This document shows, one piece after another, positions 30,281-39,581 of a stretch of DNA of 64,000 nt. The DNA is from Enterobacteriaceae bacterium LSJC7. GTDB lineage: Bacteria; Pseudomonadota; Gammaproteobacteria; Enterobacterales; Enterobacteriaceae. The stretch's first letter is position 1; each line of letters starts with the position of its first letter. The notes beneath the pieces were generated by a model that worked only from the letters and a program-made list of their open reading frames with translations, was not told the origin of the DNA and made no database searches. Where the stretch lies: contig AMFN01000016.1 in NCBI GenBank assembly GCA_000302695.1, positions 1 to 64,000 of the forward strand. The letters are read 5' to 3'. The position numbers and the translations under genes are program-made.

Positions 30281-31060
30281 TCAGTCACTGAGCGCAGTGG
30301 GCCACTCCAGCTCATCAAGGGTGCGGAATAAAAACATGTCCCGGTTATGGCCTGTAAATGGCACGGGTATGTTTTTCCGCATCACCGTGTTGATGTCGTC
30401 AAACAGTTTTAACAGTGACTGCCGGAACGCGTCGTCAGGCGTAACGTACATGGCATAATGCCAGCGACCGGCATCACAGGCCGCCAGATGGCTGCTGATG
30501 ATGTTGATGTACCGTGCGCGGGTTTTCAGGGTTCGTTCGGCTTCCACGGCCACCACCGCGCCGTTCTCCAGGGTAATCACACCGTCAGGTCGGTGTCTGA
30601 TACCCGAAAAACGCCTCATAAACGTTTTCCTGTCACCGTGGCACCAGTTACGGCCCCCCCGCGCTTCAAGTGCCAGTCGTATTCGCTGGATAAACAGGTG
30701 ATGTTCAAGTGTGTAGTAACTGAGTTTTCCGGGTTCGAAGTAGCCAGGAAAGACCTGATCATCCGGTTGCACGACCTGTGACAGCCCCTGCATCGTGATC
30801 CCCCATAATACAAGGCCAGGCCGCACGTTGTTATTCACGTATTTTGTGATAAATCCGGCCCGGATAGCGCGGTTCAGCACGTTGTAGGCCGGGTGATGAG
30901 TTTTCTGGCTGAAGCCCATCACTTTTCGCAGTGTACTGAAATCTGACCAGGTCTCTTCTTTCAGAAAATGAAGGAGTGCAGCCATTCTCTCATCAGCAAT
31001 CCTTTTTCTTTCGGATGGATTATGAATAAGCATAGGGATACTCACTCTCAAAACGTTCAC
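30281..31060 (-). CDS. mobC: MobC, MOBC-family relaxase
   Basis: The 259-aa protein resembles the MobC relaxase of CloDF13 and related ICEs. It has an N-terminal winged-helix region (residues 20-90) and a nuclease-like segment HRPDGVITLENGAVVAVEAERTLKT, consistent with the PD-(D/E)xK-type active site of this family instead of the usual catalytic tyrosine. It would nick oriT to start transfer. The GTG start at 31060 overlaps the mobB stop (GTGA), showing translational coupling; an ATG at 31033 is an alternative. Confidence 0.8.
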   Translation of the reverse strand: MNVLRVSIPMLIHNPSERKRIADERMAALLHFLKEETWSDFSTLRKVMGFSQKTHHPAYNVLNRAIRAGFITKYVNNNVRPGLVLWGITMQGLSQVVQPDDQVFPGYFEPGKLSYYTLEHHLFIQRIRLALEARGGRNWCHGDRKTFMRRFSGIRHRPDGVITLENGAVVAVEAERTLKTRARYINIISSHLAACDAGRWHYAMYVTPDDAFRQSLLKLFDDINTVMRKNIPVPFTGHNRDMFLFRTLDELEWPTALSD

Positions 31061-32784
31061 AGGTTAATGGAGGGTCTGGATGAGGACGGATGGTCGTCTG
31101 GCCGCGTTGCGCTGAAGTCCATGAGCGGGATGTGCTGCTTGCGTACCCGTATGTGGTCGAGTCTGGTGGCTCGCGCCAGGTCAGTTTGGGTGAAGACAAA
31201 GCCCACGAACGGCGGGAGGTTCAGCAGCATGTTGCTGTCAACGTAGTAGCGTTCTGCCTGGCGTATGGTCCTGTCTGTCTCCACTTTCTCGGTTAACGAG
31301 ATGTCAGTGGTGACCCTGCGCATTTCATCATCAACCAGGATAGAGCCGCTCATCCGCGCCACCCAGTCAGCGGTGTCCGGATCGCGCAGGCGGTATACCA
31401 GCATGAATTTACAGTTTTCAATAACGGAACCGGCCACGGCGTCCCCGTCCAGATCTGCCGGGCAGTCGTAGAAATCCCGGATGGACTGGTGAGCCATGAA
31501 GATATGTACCCGCTTGTCCCTGGCCGCGCCCAGCCCTTCAAGCGCCGGGCGGGAAAGGTGGTATTTGAGTTCATCGAGAAATATCGCCACCGGTCGCGGT
31601 ATGCTGCCGATGCGGTCCCGGGTTTCAGCCAGCTGGATAAGGCGAATCAAAATCATGCGCTGGGCGGAAATGATTTTCTGGTTACGCATCGAACCGACAA
31701 TGTAACAGCAACCACCACTCTCAAAGAGTTGTCGCAGTGATACGCCATCCCTGGCGTTGATGGCATTCACCAGTGCCATCTCTTCCAGCTCCCCGTAAAA
31801 TGCAGGGGTGCTCTCTCTGAGTGACTGCACAAACTCGCTGTCAAACAGCGCCCGCAATGTCATGCCGGGCAGGTAGGTGGCGGCGGTGTTTCTCGCTGCC
31901 CGGCGATCGGCAATGCGGTAAAAGTCGGCACCTTCTCCTTTTTTGGACAGGCTGAATCCGGCGCTGAACAGTTCTTCAAGCTGTTCCGGTGTGATATCAG
32001 CCAGCAGGTTGAACTGCACATTCCGGCTGTTGAGATCGACAAGATAAAACGGTTTGCCTGCCTGTTCGCAGGCCTGTTTCAGGACGTGCGGTGCCCATTC
32101 ATCATTCTTCGGATCTTCGACAAACACGGCTTCATTTAACAGAATGGCCTGGTAAAGCAGTACCGTGGCACTGATGCCTTTGCCTGAGCCGGTGGTGCCG
32201 ATGATGTCGGCATGCTGAGACTGAAATTCGCTCACCGGGATATACCGGGGCAGGCCACTGTGATCCAGCCCGATAAATACCCCCCGTTGCAGGTCGATAT
32301 ACTCCAGCGGATCATATTCCACGCTGTCGGGAAGCATCTCCTTCACTTTCCTCACATCCGTGCGGGTATTTCGCTCCAGCTGGCTCTTTTTTATCAGCCG
32401 GTGTTTTAACGTATCAATTTCCCCTGACAGCTGGCGGCGAAAGAGAATATGGAAGCACAGCCCCGCAGCGGTAAACAGCAGATTCAGTATCCAGAGCCAG
32501 GGCTGAAAGAAAAGCGTGTTGTCCAGCACGCTAAAAAAATAACTCAGCCCCTGAAGCGTGAGCGGGGACAGGGTGCCAAAAATAAAGACGAACAGTGACA
32601 GGGCAGCGGTTACTTTCAGCCAGAAAGGGGCATTTTTTCTTTCCTCCTGTGGCAGGTGAAAGATAAAAGGAAGCGTCAGTCCGGCGAGCAGCGAGAGAAT
32701 GACGGGGTTATTTTGCAGCCACAGGAGTAACAACGAAAAGCGGTCAGCCAGGCTGTTCATAGTCAGCATGAGTTCGGGATTCAT
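31057..32784 (-). CDS. mobB: MobB, type IV coupling protein (VirD4/TraD-like)
   Basis: The 575-aa ATPase has two hydrophobic N-terminal segments (about residues 20-45 and 60-85), Walker A GTTGSGKG (near residues 195-202) and Walker B VAIFLDEL. It would link the MobC-DNA complex to the VirB channel at the inner membrane. The start is the ATG at 32784 with an upstream AGGA; longer frames to 32853 lack a site. In CloDF13 the mobB/mobC pair serves the same roles. Confidence 0.85.
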   Translation of the reverse strand: MNPELMLTMNSLADRFSLLLLWLQNNPVILSLLAGLTLPFIFHLPQEERKNAPFWLKVTAALSLFVFIFGTLSPLTLQGLSYFFSVLDNTLFFQPWLWILNLLFTAAGLCFHILFRRQLSGEIDTLKHRLIKKSQLERNTRTDVRKVKEMLPDSVEYDPLEYIDLQRGVFIGLDHSGLPRYIPVSEFQSQHADIIGTTGSGKGISATVLLYQAILLNEAVFVEDPKNDEWAPHVLKQACEQAGKPFYLVDLNSRNVQFNLLADITPEQLEELFSAGFSLSKKGEGADFYRIADRRAARNTAATYLPGMTLRALFDSEFVQSLRESTPAFYGELEEMALVNAINARDGVSLRQLFESGGCCYIVGSMRNQKIISAQRMILIRLIQLAETRDRIGSIPRPVAIFLDELKYHLSRPALEGLGAARDKRVHIFMAHQSIRDFYDCPADLDGDAVAGSVIENCKFMLVYRLRDPDTADWVARMSGSILVDDEMRRVTTDISLTEKVETDRTIRQAERYYVDSNMLLNLPPFVGFVFTQTDLARATRLDHIRVRKQHIPLMDFSATRPDDHPSSSRPSINL

Positions 32785-32953
32785 GACAGGGTTTTCCTGT
32801 ATGGAAGGGAATAAACGCAGACGGCGGGCCGTCAGGACAGGATTTACCGGCAATAAAAAAGCAGATCGCGGTAAGACCGGATCTGCCTTTGAATATTTAA
32901 CGTGAGCGCGCGGGGCTTTATGCCCGGCGCGATAATTTCAGTGGCCTGCGATA

Positions 32954-33148
32954 TCAGTCGGTTTTCTGAATATCGTCAGCCTCAGTGACAGGAAAACCGT
33001 GCTTAAGCAGCAGGTCCATAATGGCTTCATCGAGCAGACGGCTTTTCGGGATGCGGGTTACCCGTGACAGTTCATTGAAGAGTGGCACCAGAGGATTATC
33101 CAGCGATGAGGTGAAGCGGGTGCGATTCTTCAGATAGGGTTCAGCCAT
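32954..33148 (-). CDS. Ribbon-helix-helix DNA-binding protein
   Basis: The 64-aa protein has a short beta segment (TRFTSSLDNPLVP) and two helices with the RHH pattern ELSRVTRIPKSRLLDEAIMDLLLK. Proteins of this size beside relaxase genes usually are relaxosome accessory factors or repressors of the mob operon that bind near oriT. It lies between the repeat-rich non-coding region and mobB and is co-oriented. Confidence 0.7.
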   Translation of the reverse strand: MAEPYLKNRTRFTSSLDNPLVPLFNELSRVTRIPKSRLLDEAIMDLLLKHGFPVTEADDIQKTD

Positions 33149-33328
33149 AAACCTGCCGCAATGTGTGTATCAGGAAGCAGATAGTGTAGACGGCTGCAAA
33201 GCAGAATAAAGTGGTTGCATATAGTCACTATATAGTGCATATATGAAGTGTTCCATTTCCTTTGCCAGAGCAACACCAGGGAAAACCGGGCCAGTAACCA
33301 CATGACAACAAGGCCCGGTAACACGACT

Positions 33329-33357
33329 AAGCCGCCATGCACACATAAGAGCGGCTT
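33329..33357 (+). terminator. Rho-independent terminator
   Basis: AAGCCGC and GCGGCTT enclose a 15-nt loop followed by a T run on the plus strand. No plus-strand gene precedes it, so it may instead be part of the oriT structure. Confidence 0.5.
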
Positions 33358-33390
33358 TTTTGTGTTTACTCTTCCCGATGGCGGCATGCG

Positions 33391-33453
33391 ATGGCGGCAG
33401 AGGATGGCGGCAGAGGGTTGCCGCCATCTCACGCCGCCATCCTCTGCCGCCAT
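33391..33453. repeat. 21-bp perfect inverted repeat built of ATGGCGGC units (oriT candidate)
   Basis: The arms 33391-33411 and 33433-33453 are perfect inverted repeats around a 21-base loop. ATGGCGGC or its complement occurs seven times from 33331 to 33453. Such iteron-like arrays near relaxase genes commonly form oriT or replication/partition sites. Confidence 0.6.
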
Positions 33454-34317
33454 AAATCGTAAAAATGACCTGAGCGGCGTGGCCGCTCATTCCCGCGCTT
33501 CGGACTTTCCCGGGGTGACCCGCCAGCGGCGGGTATCCTCGTGAAACGCCCGTCAGACGGGCAACGGCGTGTTTCCTTCAGTCCTGGCTGGACGCCCTGA
33601 CGTCAGGAAGCAAGGGGGCAATAGCTCCGCTGAACGCGCCACTAAAGCCCCCAGTGTCAACGGCGGCACACCGTCGCGCGCTACGCGCGACCAGCCCCTT
33701 TAAGACGCCCGTTTTCACCGGTATTTTCTCGCGCACTCGAAAATCCCGGAAACTGGGCTTTAAAGCGGCTGGTCGCGCCACGTTGGTATCCCAACTTAGC
33801 CGCGACGGTGTGCGGGGCTGCGCCCCCCACCAAAACCGGTGCGTGGGCGCACCTTTTTGCCGCTGGGGCGGCAAAATTTTGGCGGCTCCCCCCGGCCTGC
33901 TCTGCTCGCTCAGGGCGAGCGTTCGCAGATGGGTGCGGAGCCTGAAAATCACAGTTTCGGTGAAACTGGATTTTCTGCCCGCACGCCACTTCCTGCCTGC
34001 CTGGCTTAACAGTTTCTTCGAAACTGAAGCCGTCATTCAGGAAGCCTGAACGGCGTCAACTGTATGCACCGTGGCCTTCTTTTATCCGGGTTGTTCCTGC
34101 CCGTTTATTCCATGGGGCGTGAAGCATGCTGCGTTATTCTCAAAGCCCATGCCGGTGACTCACCTTTATTCACAGGGGGCAGCCCATCACAGAAACGCTG
34201 CGTATTGTTGCGCGTGGTTATTTTCTCGGGGAGGCGGTTTGAATACCGCCGGAATGCCAGGGAAAATACAGAGGAAGCCGGTGTGACCTGTTTTATTCCT
34301 CTGGCCGTTTTTAGGCC
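33454..34317. other. GC-rich non-coding region rich in inverted repeats (candidate oriT)
   Basis: About 860 bp without a credible gene. It contains several hairpins, for example AGTTTC-GGT-GAAACT near 33.95 kb and CAGTTTC-TT-CGAAACTG near 34.01 kb, plus the near-repeat CGCGCTACGCGCG near 33.68 kb. Open frames on both strands overlap and look like composition artefacts. It lies between the mob genes and kikA, a usual oriT position. Confidence 0.45.
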
Positions 34318-34638
34318 TCATCCTTTTATTTTCCCGTAGCGGGATAATATCTGGCTGACGGCACCGGGATCGGCTTCAGGACATTCACCGAGAAACTGTT
34401 TTCGTCGGTCCAGTGTTTTACCAGGGCTGAAGCGGCTCTCTTCGTCAAAGACGTTCAGGCTAAAAAAGGTTTGTACGGCGCTGCGACATTCTTCTGGCGA
34501 ATTACCGGTGACCTGCCCCCACATACAGACGGTGACGCTGCACGGATCGCCCGTGGTTGTATTTTCCACGGCACGGGTTGGGGCAGAAATCAATAACGAC
34601 AGGCCGAGGCAGGCGATGGCACACAGATATTCAGGCAT
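34318..34638 (-). CDS. TrbM/KikA/MpfK-family conjugal transfer protein
   Basis: The 106-aa protein has a signal peptide (cleavage near TRA) and the family signature of a Cys pair, D-P-C-x-V-x-V-C-M-W-G, followed by ECRSAVQTFF and a third Cys in the C-terminal part. It is similar to KikA of pKM101. Periplasmic; needed for conjugation in some plasmids. It is the last gene of the virB11 group. Confidence 0.75.
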   Translation of the reverse strand: MPEYLCAIACLGLSLLISAPTRAVENTTTGDPCSVTVCMWGQVTGNSPEECRSAVQTFFSLNVFDEESRFSPGKTLDRRKQFLGECPEADPGAVSQILSRYGKIKG

Positions 34639-34687
34639 GTTGCTTTCCTCACAGAAAAGTCATCTGGCAGGGTGAAGGGGATACACG

Positions 34688-35086
34688 TTAACGTGAAAGA
34701 TAAATACGGGTGTCTGCACAGGTCAGGCATTGCTGCGCAGGTTGCCAGCCAATAACGTCCCGCGCCCCGTGCTGGCGCAACCAGTATTTTGTCCTGAACC
34801 AGGTCGCTGTCTGCGGCGCGGTGACCGTAATACGGGAAGAATGCGCCACCGCGTAATACAGGGCAGGTGAGCGGGGTGGGTCATCCGGGTTGAATGCCCG
34901 GATGACGACAGACCAGCTGCCGGTGACAGACGCAGACGGAACCGGCGTATAAAGGGCCGACCATTGTGGCAACGTGGTATTCATGGCGCTGCCCGGCGTG
35001 GACCACGGGACTGGCTGCGGCGGCGGCGGGGAAACACAGGCTGACAACAACAGCGCGATGGCCGGGAGTGGGAGATGTGTTTTCAT
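34688..35086 (-). CDS. Cag12-like T4SS lipoprotein
   Basis: The 132-aa protein has a lipobox LLLSAC (Cys at 17) and a Pro-rich stretch. The C-terminal part contains RTKYWLRQHGARDVIGW and a CLTC pair, as in Cag pathogenicity island Cag12-family proteins found in VirB operons. The ATG overlaps the virB11 stop (ATGA). Outer-membrane lipoprotein by its signal. Confidence 0.7.
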   Translation of the reverse strand: MKTHLPLPAIALLLSACVSPPPPQPVPWSTPGSAMNTTLPQWSALYTPVPSASVTGSWSVVIRAFNPDDPPRSPALYYAVAHSSRITVTAPQTATWFRTKYWLRQHGARDVIGWQPAQQCLTCADTRIYLSR

Positions 35087-36102
35087 GCGCGCATATCCTC
35101 CAGATAACGATGGCGGTGCAGGGGACGAAAATAAATGTCGTTCATGCGGCGCAGGCTTCCGTTGAGATCGATACTGACGATCACATCCAGACTGTCCAGA
35201 ACTTTACGCAGCATGAACAGGTAGGGCAGGCGGGCACACTGCGGGTTTTCGTAACAGCGGGTGATAAAACCATCAACCGCTTCGCGTGCAGATCCGGCGT
35301 GTATGGAGGTCATGCTGCCCTCATGACCTGAGCCGGTGATTTTGAGAAAATCCCAGGCCTCCGCCCCCCGGACTTCCGTCAGCAGAATACGATCGGGGTT
35401 CATCCGGTAGTTCCAGCGCAGCAGGCTGGCCGGGGTGACAATGGCGTTCGTTTCCCCGGCAGCTTCTGACGGGTAAAACAGATGTACGTAGTTTCTGTGG
35501 TCAAAAAACCGGATTTCCGGGTTATCTTCGATAGTGGTAAGCCGCAGATGGGCGGGAATATAGCCCGCCAGCATCTTCATGTAGGTGGTTTTACCGCTTC
35601 CGGTTTCCCCGGCAACCGCAATGGTTTTGCCATATTCCACGCACTTTTCGAAAAAACGGGAAAACTGGCCGCTGTTGAACAGCCCGGTCAGCTCGGTATC
35701 ACCGGTTCGGGTTGTCTCCAGCCCGGCGACACGGTTATAAAATCCATCACGGATGTACGCCTGATGAGGAATTTGCACCGAGGCCGGTTTTCGCAGCGTG
35801 ATGGAAACCGTCCCACGCTCGCAGGCCGGGGGAACGATTATCTGGCAGCGCTCGCCGGACTCCAGGGTGGCCGACAGGCCTGGCTTGATGTCCTCAATGT
35901 TATCGCCGTGATGTTTTGCAAGGCAGCGGGCGAAGTCGTAGCAGTCGTCGTAGTCCAGACTGACGGCATGCTGTGCCCAGACGTGATCAATCTTCGTGAA
36001 CAGCTCTCCGGGGCGATTCACGGCAATTTCTGTCAGCCCGGGAAGGGGTAAAAAATCACCAAAAAGCCGCTCGCGGTAGCGGTCAAGGGAGATGTTTTTC
36101 AT
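35083..36102 (-). CDS. virB11: VirB11 secretion ATPase
   Basis: The 339-aa hexameric traffic ATPase has Walker A GETGSGKT (near residues 164-171), an Asp/Glu box (TTIEDNPEI), Walker B ILLTEVRGAEAW and a His box GHEGSMTSIHAGSA. It drives pilus assembly and substrate transfer at the inner membrane. Its start has GAGG 4-5 bp upstream. It faces away from the opposite-strand gene at 36142, with only 39 bp between, so its promoter must lie there or beyond. Confidence 0.93.
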   Translation of the reverse strand: MKNISLDRYRERLFGDFLPLPGLTEIAVNRPGELFTKIDHVWAQHAVSLDYDDCYDFARCLAKHHGDNIEDIKPGLSATLESGERCQIIVPPACERGTVSITLRKPASVQIPHQAYIRDGFYNRVAGLETTRTGDTELTGLFNSGQFSRFFEKCVEYGKTIAVAGETGSGKTTYMKMLAGYIPAHLRLTTIEDNPEIRFFDHRNYVHLFYPSEAAGETNAIVTPASLLRWNYRMNPDRILLTEVRGAEAWDFLKITGSGHEGSMTSIHAGSAREAVDGFITRCYENPQCARLPYLFMLRKVLDSLDVIVSIDLNGSLRRMNDIYFRPLHRHRYLEDMRA

Positions 36103-36141
36103 GGTATCCTCGCTTTACAAAGGAATGGTGTGGAGGTGTTG

Positions 36142-37140
36142 ATGCAAAAGACAAAAGTCCTGTTTGCTTACTGCCATGAACTGGACCGGTGCATGTCAAT
36201 CGATGGCGCGAGAAAGGCTTTTTTTGCCGTGGAGCAGGCGCAGAGGAGGCGGTTCAGATTCTCCTGTAGCGAACGTGACTGCGGTGTCCTCATCAGCGGC
36301 GTGAATTACACGGTGAAAGCCGAGGACGGGCATAAATTCAGGGCCGCCCATTTCCGCTCCCCTCATCCCCATAAACCCGGGTGCGTCTGGGCGCAGTTCA
36401 CTGAGGAGATGGAGCAGGAAAAGCGTGCTGATGAATCGGACGAGGATTTTGCGGAAAGAAAGGCGCGGCGCAAGCTGACGGACTTCATCAACTACTTTGA
36501 CCCCACTCCTGAAGACGCACAGACAACGGGAGCGGCCCTTTCTGATGGTGACAACCTCCCCACCCCTGCCGCCAGCGGCGGACGTGGTGAAGGAGGCACA
36601 GGCAATCGTCGCTGGAGCCAGTACACCCGAACGAGCCAGCTCCAGCGCCTCACAGACTCCTGGCAGGAGGCAAAAAATACACTTTCAGCAAAAGAGTTCA
36701 GCGCGCTGAGGCTGACGCTGCCTCACCACGGGCGGGTCGCGTACCACCGCTATATCACGCATATCAACCGTGGATTGCACAATGACTATGCGGGTGTGAT
36801 ATATGGTGGCGGGCGGCTTCAAAAGCGTTACGGAAAGGGGTTTCTGTTTCGTTTCTATGACAGGGTGGACGAAAAACCCGTCATGCTTTATGTCAGCAAA
36901 GACATGATGGCGCAGAGGGGCGGAGCCTATATCGATGAAATACTGAATACGCCCGGGGAGGGATACTTTCGGGTCTTTTTACTGAATCCAGCGGTTTCAG
37001 AAAAAGAGAACAGTCGCGGGCAGCCTGTCATTAATCTTGAAATTTCCGCCTTGCGCCAGATTGCGCTCTATCATGAAGTGAACTCCAGAACGGATGCCGT
37101 TGCCGCATCAGTGGACAGGGACGCAGACAGCCCGGCATGA
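36142..37140 (+). CDS. Hypothetical protein on the opposite strand within the virB cluster
   Basis: The 332-aa protein starts at the ATG at 36142 with GGAGG; a GTG at 36130 is possible. The N-terminus has Cys residues (YCHELDRCMS, FSCSERDCGV), possibly metal-binding as in CoiA-like N-terminal domains, followed by a conserved-looking HFRSPHPHKPGC. The middle is charged and low-complexity (residues 100-170); the C-terminal half contains GGGRLQKRYGKGFLFRFYDR. No signal or membrane segment. It runs against the virB operon between virB11 and a small gene, and overlaps that gene tail-to-tail by 70 bp. I do not recognise the function; regulation or DNA processing is a guess. Confidence 0.75.
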   Translation: MQKTKVLFAYCHELDRCMSIDGARKAFFAVEQAQRRRFRFSCSERDCGVLISGVNYTVKAEDGHKFRAAHFRSPHPHKPGCVWAQFTEEMEQEKRADESDEDFAERKARRKLTDFINYFDPTPEDAQTTGAALSDGDNLPTPAASGGRGEGGTGNRRWSQYTRTSQLQRLTDSWQEAKNTLSAKEFSALRLTLPHHGRVAYHRYITHINRGLHNDYAGVIYGGGRLQKRYGKGFLFRFYDRVDEKPVMLYVSKDMMAQRGGAYIDEILNTPGEGYFRVFLLNPAVSEKENSRGQPVINLEISALRQIALYHEVNSRTDAVAASVDRDADSPA

Positions 37141-37457
37141 CGGGCGAGTCGGGTGACCAGAATGAGAATGTCTGCAATATCGGGCAGCGAGATTTCCTTG
37201 TGCTCCAGACGAATGTCTTCTGCTGACAGCTGGGTCATATTCAGCGTGCCTTCCCGGATGGTCAGGCAGAAGCATTTTTTATTGCCATAAAAAATGGCAA
37301 GCTCTGCCACCGCCCCGCCTGCCCGGTAACAGGTCAGGATCATTTTCCTGATCTGAAACAGGCAGGCGAGGATGTTATTGATAAAAATCGCGCTGCTTTC
37401 ACCGGTGATGATTTTATCGGTCAGGGTGATGTCATAGTAAAACCGCGTTGTGGTCAT
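37071..37457 (-). CDS. Hypothetical protein coupled to virB10
   Basis: The 128-aa protein has its ATG overlapping the virB10 stop (ATGA), so it is translated as part of the virB operon. It has mixed alpha/beta character, several Cys (LACLF, LTCYRAGG, KCFCLTIREG), no signal peptide, and a Leu/Ile-rich stretch near residues 92-106. Its 3' end overlaps the 3' end of the plus-strand gene by 70 bp. No family is recognised. Confidence 0.65.
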   Translation of the reverse strand: MTTTRFYYDITLTDKIITGESSAIFINNILACLFQIRKMILTCYRAGGAVAELAIFYGNKKCFCLTIREGTLNMTQLSAEDIRLEHKEISLPDIADILILVTRLARHAGLSASLSTDAATASVLEFTS

Positions 37458-38659
37458 CGCTTCATCCTCAGTGTGTAGACTCCCGAAAAATCAATATCCT
37501 GACCTGTTATCAGAGTGATGAGGTCACCCTGATTTTTATACAGCGTCGGGGGGATATTGATGCTGTTCTCCAGCGTGGTGCGGGCCATTTCTGCCATTGC
37601 CTCACGGCTGTTCTCGGTATAGTCGGTGTTCCTGTCAGTCTGTCCTGACGTGTTGGAGGCCCAGGCTGCAATATCGGGGATCATGCCCACCATCATGGCT
37701 CCGCCGAACCGTTGCCAGAAATGGGTATCGATCCAGCCTTCTACACCTGCTTCGCCCAGTGCTCCGGCAGCGCGGGTGTCAACAAGCGGGATATCGAGAT
37801 AAGGCCGCTGGCGGGTACGCAGTTTCGTCATGATGATGAAGACGCGGCTCTGCCCCTGTTTCATGCCACTTTCTGCACCTGACTGGTAGACTCCCGTTGC
37901 GGTGGTTCCTTTTTCAATCAGCTTCGTGTTACCGCTGGCACTCCAGATATCGGTTGTTACCGTACAGCGGATCTTCCCGGCCCTGTCGGAGACAAAACGA
38001 TAGTCCAGCGAGCAGGGAATGGCGGTGTTTTCCGGAATATAGAGATCCGGATTGTAAGGTATACGCCGTACTGACGGCGTGGCATCTCCGGGCTTGCTTT
38101 TCGCGCCCGGCCCTGCGGTGCCGGATGCGGATTTCAGTATCATTTCCTCCTGGCGGGTTCTGGCTGCGGCCTGCGTCGTGGTGGACGTTTTTTTGCGTAC
38201 CAGAAAGCGGGCTTTATCCAGCCTGGCTGGCGCGGGTACTGCCGGGGCTGCTGCCCCCGTGTCGCGGCTGTCGGGCAGGGAAGGCGGGACGGGGGCAGGT
38301 ACGCGCTCCTGGCCCAGGTCAGAACGCTCGCGGGGGTCTTTTCTGGTCTGCGGCCCGTTGCCAGCCTGCTGGCCGGAGAGTTCAGGCTGGCGGAACAGCG
38401 AGCGGTACACCCAGTTACTGCCCCAGGCCAGGGCGAGCAGCGTTATCGAGAGCAGAGTGAAAACAACAGTGGCCCTGCCGCGACTGCGTTTTTTCAGGCG
38501 GGTGATGGCAGGCTGAAGGCGCTCCTGGTGGGTGTCTTCGTCCTGCCTGTTGCGCAGTTCGGCCTCGCGTCTGGCCCGGGCTTCGCGCTCAAGTGCAGCG
38601 ACGTTATCCTCCGCCGGAACGGGTGTATCCGACCCGGTCTTTTGCGTGCTGTCATTCAT
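37454..38659 (-). CDS. virB10: VirB10 T4SS core component
   Basis: The 401-aa protein starts at the ATG at 38659 (GGAGG 8 bp upstream), overlapping the end of virB9. It has a cytosolic charged N-terminus, one transmembrane segment (about residues 60-80, VVFTLLSITLLALAWG), a Pro-rich periplasmic linker and a C-terminal TrbI/VirB10 domain (YIPENTAIPCSLDYRFVSDR, the outer-membrane pore cap). It spans both membranes and senses ATPase energy. The longer frame upstream is not coding. Confidence 0.92.
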   Translation of the reverse strand: MNDSTQKTGSDTPVPAEDNVAALEREARARREAELRNRQDEDTHQERLQPAITRLKKRSRGRATVVFTLLSITLLALAWGSNWVYRSLFRQPELSGQQAGNGPQTRKDPRERSDLGQERVPAPVPPSLPDSRDTGAAAPAVPAPARLDKARFLVRKKTSTTTQAAARTRQEEMILKSASGTAGPGAKSKPGDATPSVRRIPYNPDLYIPENTAIPCSLDYRFVSDRAGKIRCTVTTDIWSASGNTKLIEKGTTATGVYQSGAESGMKQGQSRVFIIMTKLRTRQRPYLDIPLVDTRAAGALGEAGVEGWIDTHFWQRFGGAMMVGMIPDIAAWASNTSGQTDRNTDYTENSREAMAEMARTTLENSINIPPTLYKNQGDLITLITGQDIDFSGVYTLRMKR

Positions 38660-39581
38660 TTCGCGCCTCCTGGCGGCGGGGGATTGGCTTTTCCGCGCGC
38701 TCAACCTGTGGGGAAATCGTGGTTCCGTCAGCCGGGCGGACGGTGTCCGCACTGCGATTTTCCACGCCGACCACGGCCTGGCCGGAGCGTAACACCAGGC
38801 GCGGTGCGACTTCATAAATCACCATCACCGTAAAACTGCCTTGTTTCTGAATACCGCTGTTCACGGTCTGTTCCTGCCCGTTGAGCCAGCGGGTGACAGA
38901 CGGGATACGTTTTGCGGGTGAAAACCCCAGGAAGGTGAACCGGCCATCGTCAAAGGCGAAGTCCGGTGTGATGTGGGTGCTGTCCGGGCCGGGATACTTC
39001 CGGAAGTTCCAGTTACGCGGTTGCTGTGCGGCTGACAGGGTGTTCTGGATCGCCGTGCGTTCCTGCTGGCGTCGCTGTGCACTGAGACGTGCCGCCGTTT
39101 CTTTCCCGGCCTTGTTTCTCGCTTCGCCCGGATACTGAAATGTCACCTGAAAGGCCGGGGACGCAGGAGAGGTATCATTTGTCACATTCAGCTCAAGGTT
39201 GTAAAAGCGCTTCGTGGTGACCACGAACAGATTGGTGCGCCAGTCACGCCCGTTGGGAGAGATAATGACCTGCGCCGCGTTGCCATCTCCACCCGGTGTC
39301 CCCTGAATCAGCGCGACCGGGCGGACAGATACCCGGTTAGCGTCGGTTGTGGCCTCCCAGGCCTCTTCAAAGCCGGGACGGGCGCTGAGGACGGCTTCAT
39401 CACTGTCAAACACCAGCGTGGTCATATAGCCTGCGCGCGTATTCACGACGGTGACATTCTGGGGGTTATAGACGACCTGTTGCACACGGGCATCATAGCG
39501 GCTTGCCTGCGGAATGGCGGCTGCCCGGGCCAGATCACACGCCAGCAGTGTTATCAGAAAAAAACGGATAATATTCAGCAT
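38652..39581 (-). CDS. virB9: VirB9 T4SS core component
   Basis: The 309-aa periplasmic protein has a signal peptide (cleavage near ARAA), an N-terminal VirB9/CagX domain (VVYNPQNVTVVNTRAGYMTTLVFDSDEAV) and a C-terminal outer-membrane domain. The ATG at 39581 lies within the virB8 stop region (TGATG), showing coupling. Confidence 0.92.
   Translation of the reverse strand: MLNIIRFFLITLLACDLARAAAIPQASRYDARVQQVVYNPQNVTVVNTRAGYMTTLVFDSDEAVLSARPGFEEAWEATTDANRVSVRPVALIQGTPGGDGNAAQVIISPNGRDWRTNLFVVTTKRFYNLELNVTNDTSPASPAFQVTFQYPGEARNKAGKETAARLSAQRRQQERTAIQNTLSAAQQPRNWNFRKYPGPDSTHITPDFAFDDGRFTFLGFSPAKRIPSVTRWLNGQEQTVNSGIQKQGSFTVMVIYEVAPRLVLRSGQAVVGVENRSADTVRPADGTTISPQVERAEKPIPRRQEARNE

Noticed and set aside
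33578-34049. Overlapping open frames of 152 aa (minus) and 131 aa (plus)
   Set aside because: They overlap each other in GC-rich repeat DNA, lack ribosome binding sites and resemble no family.
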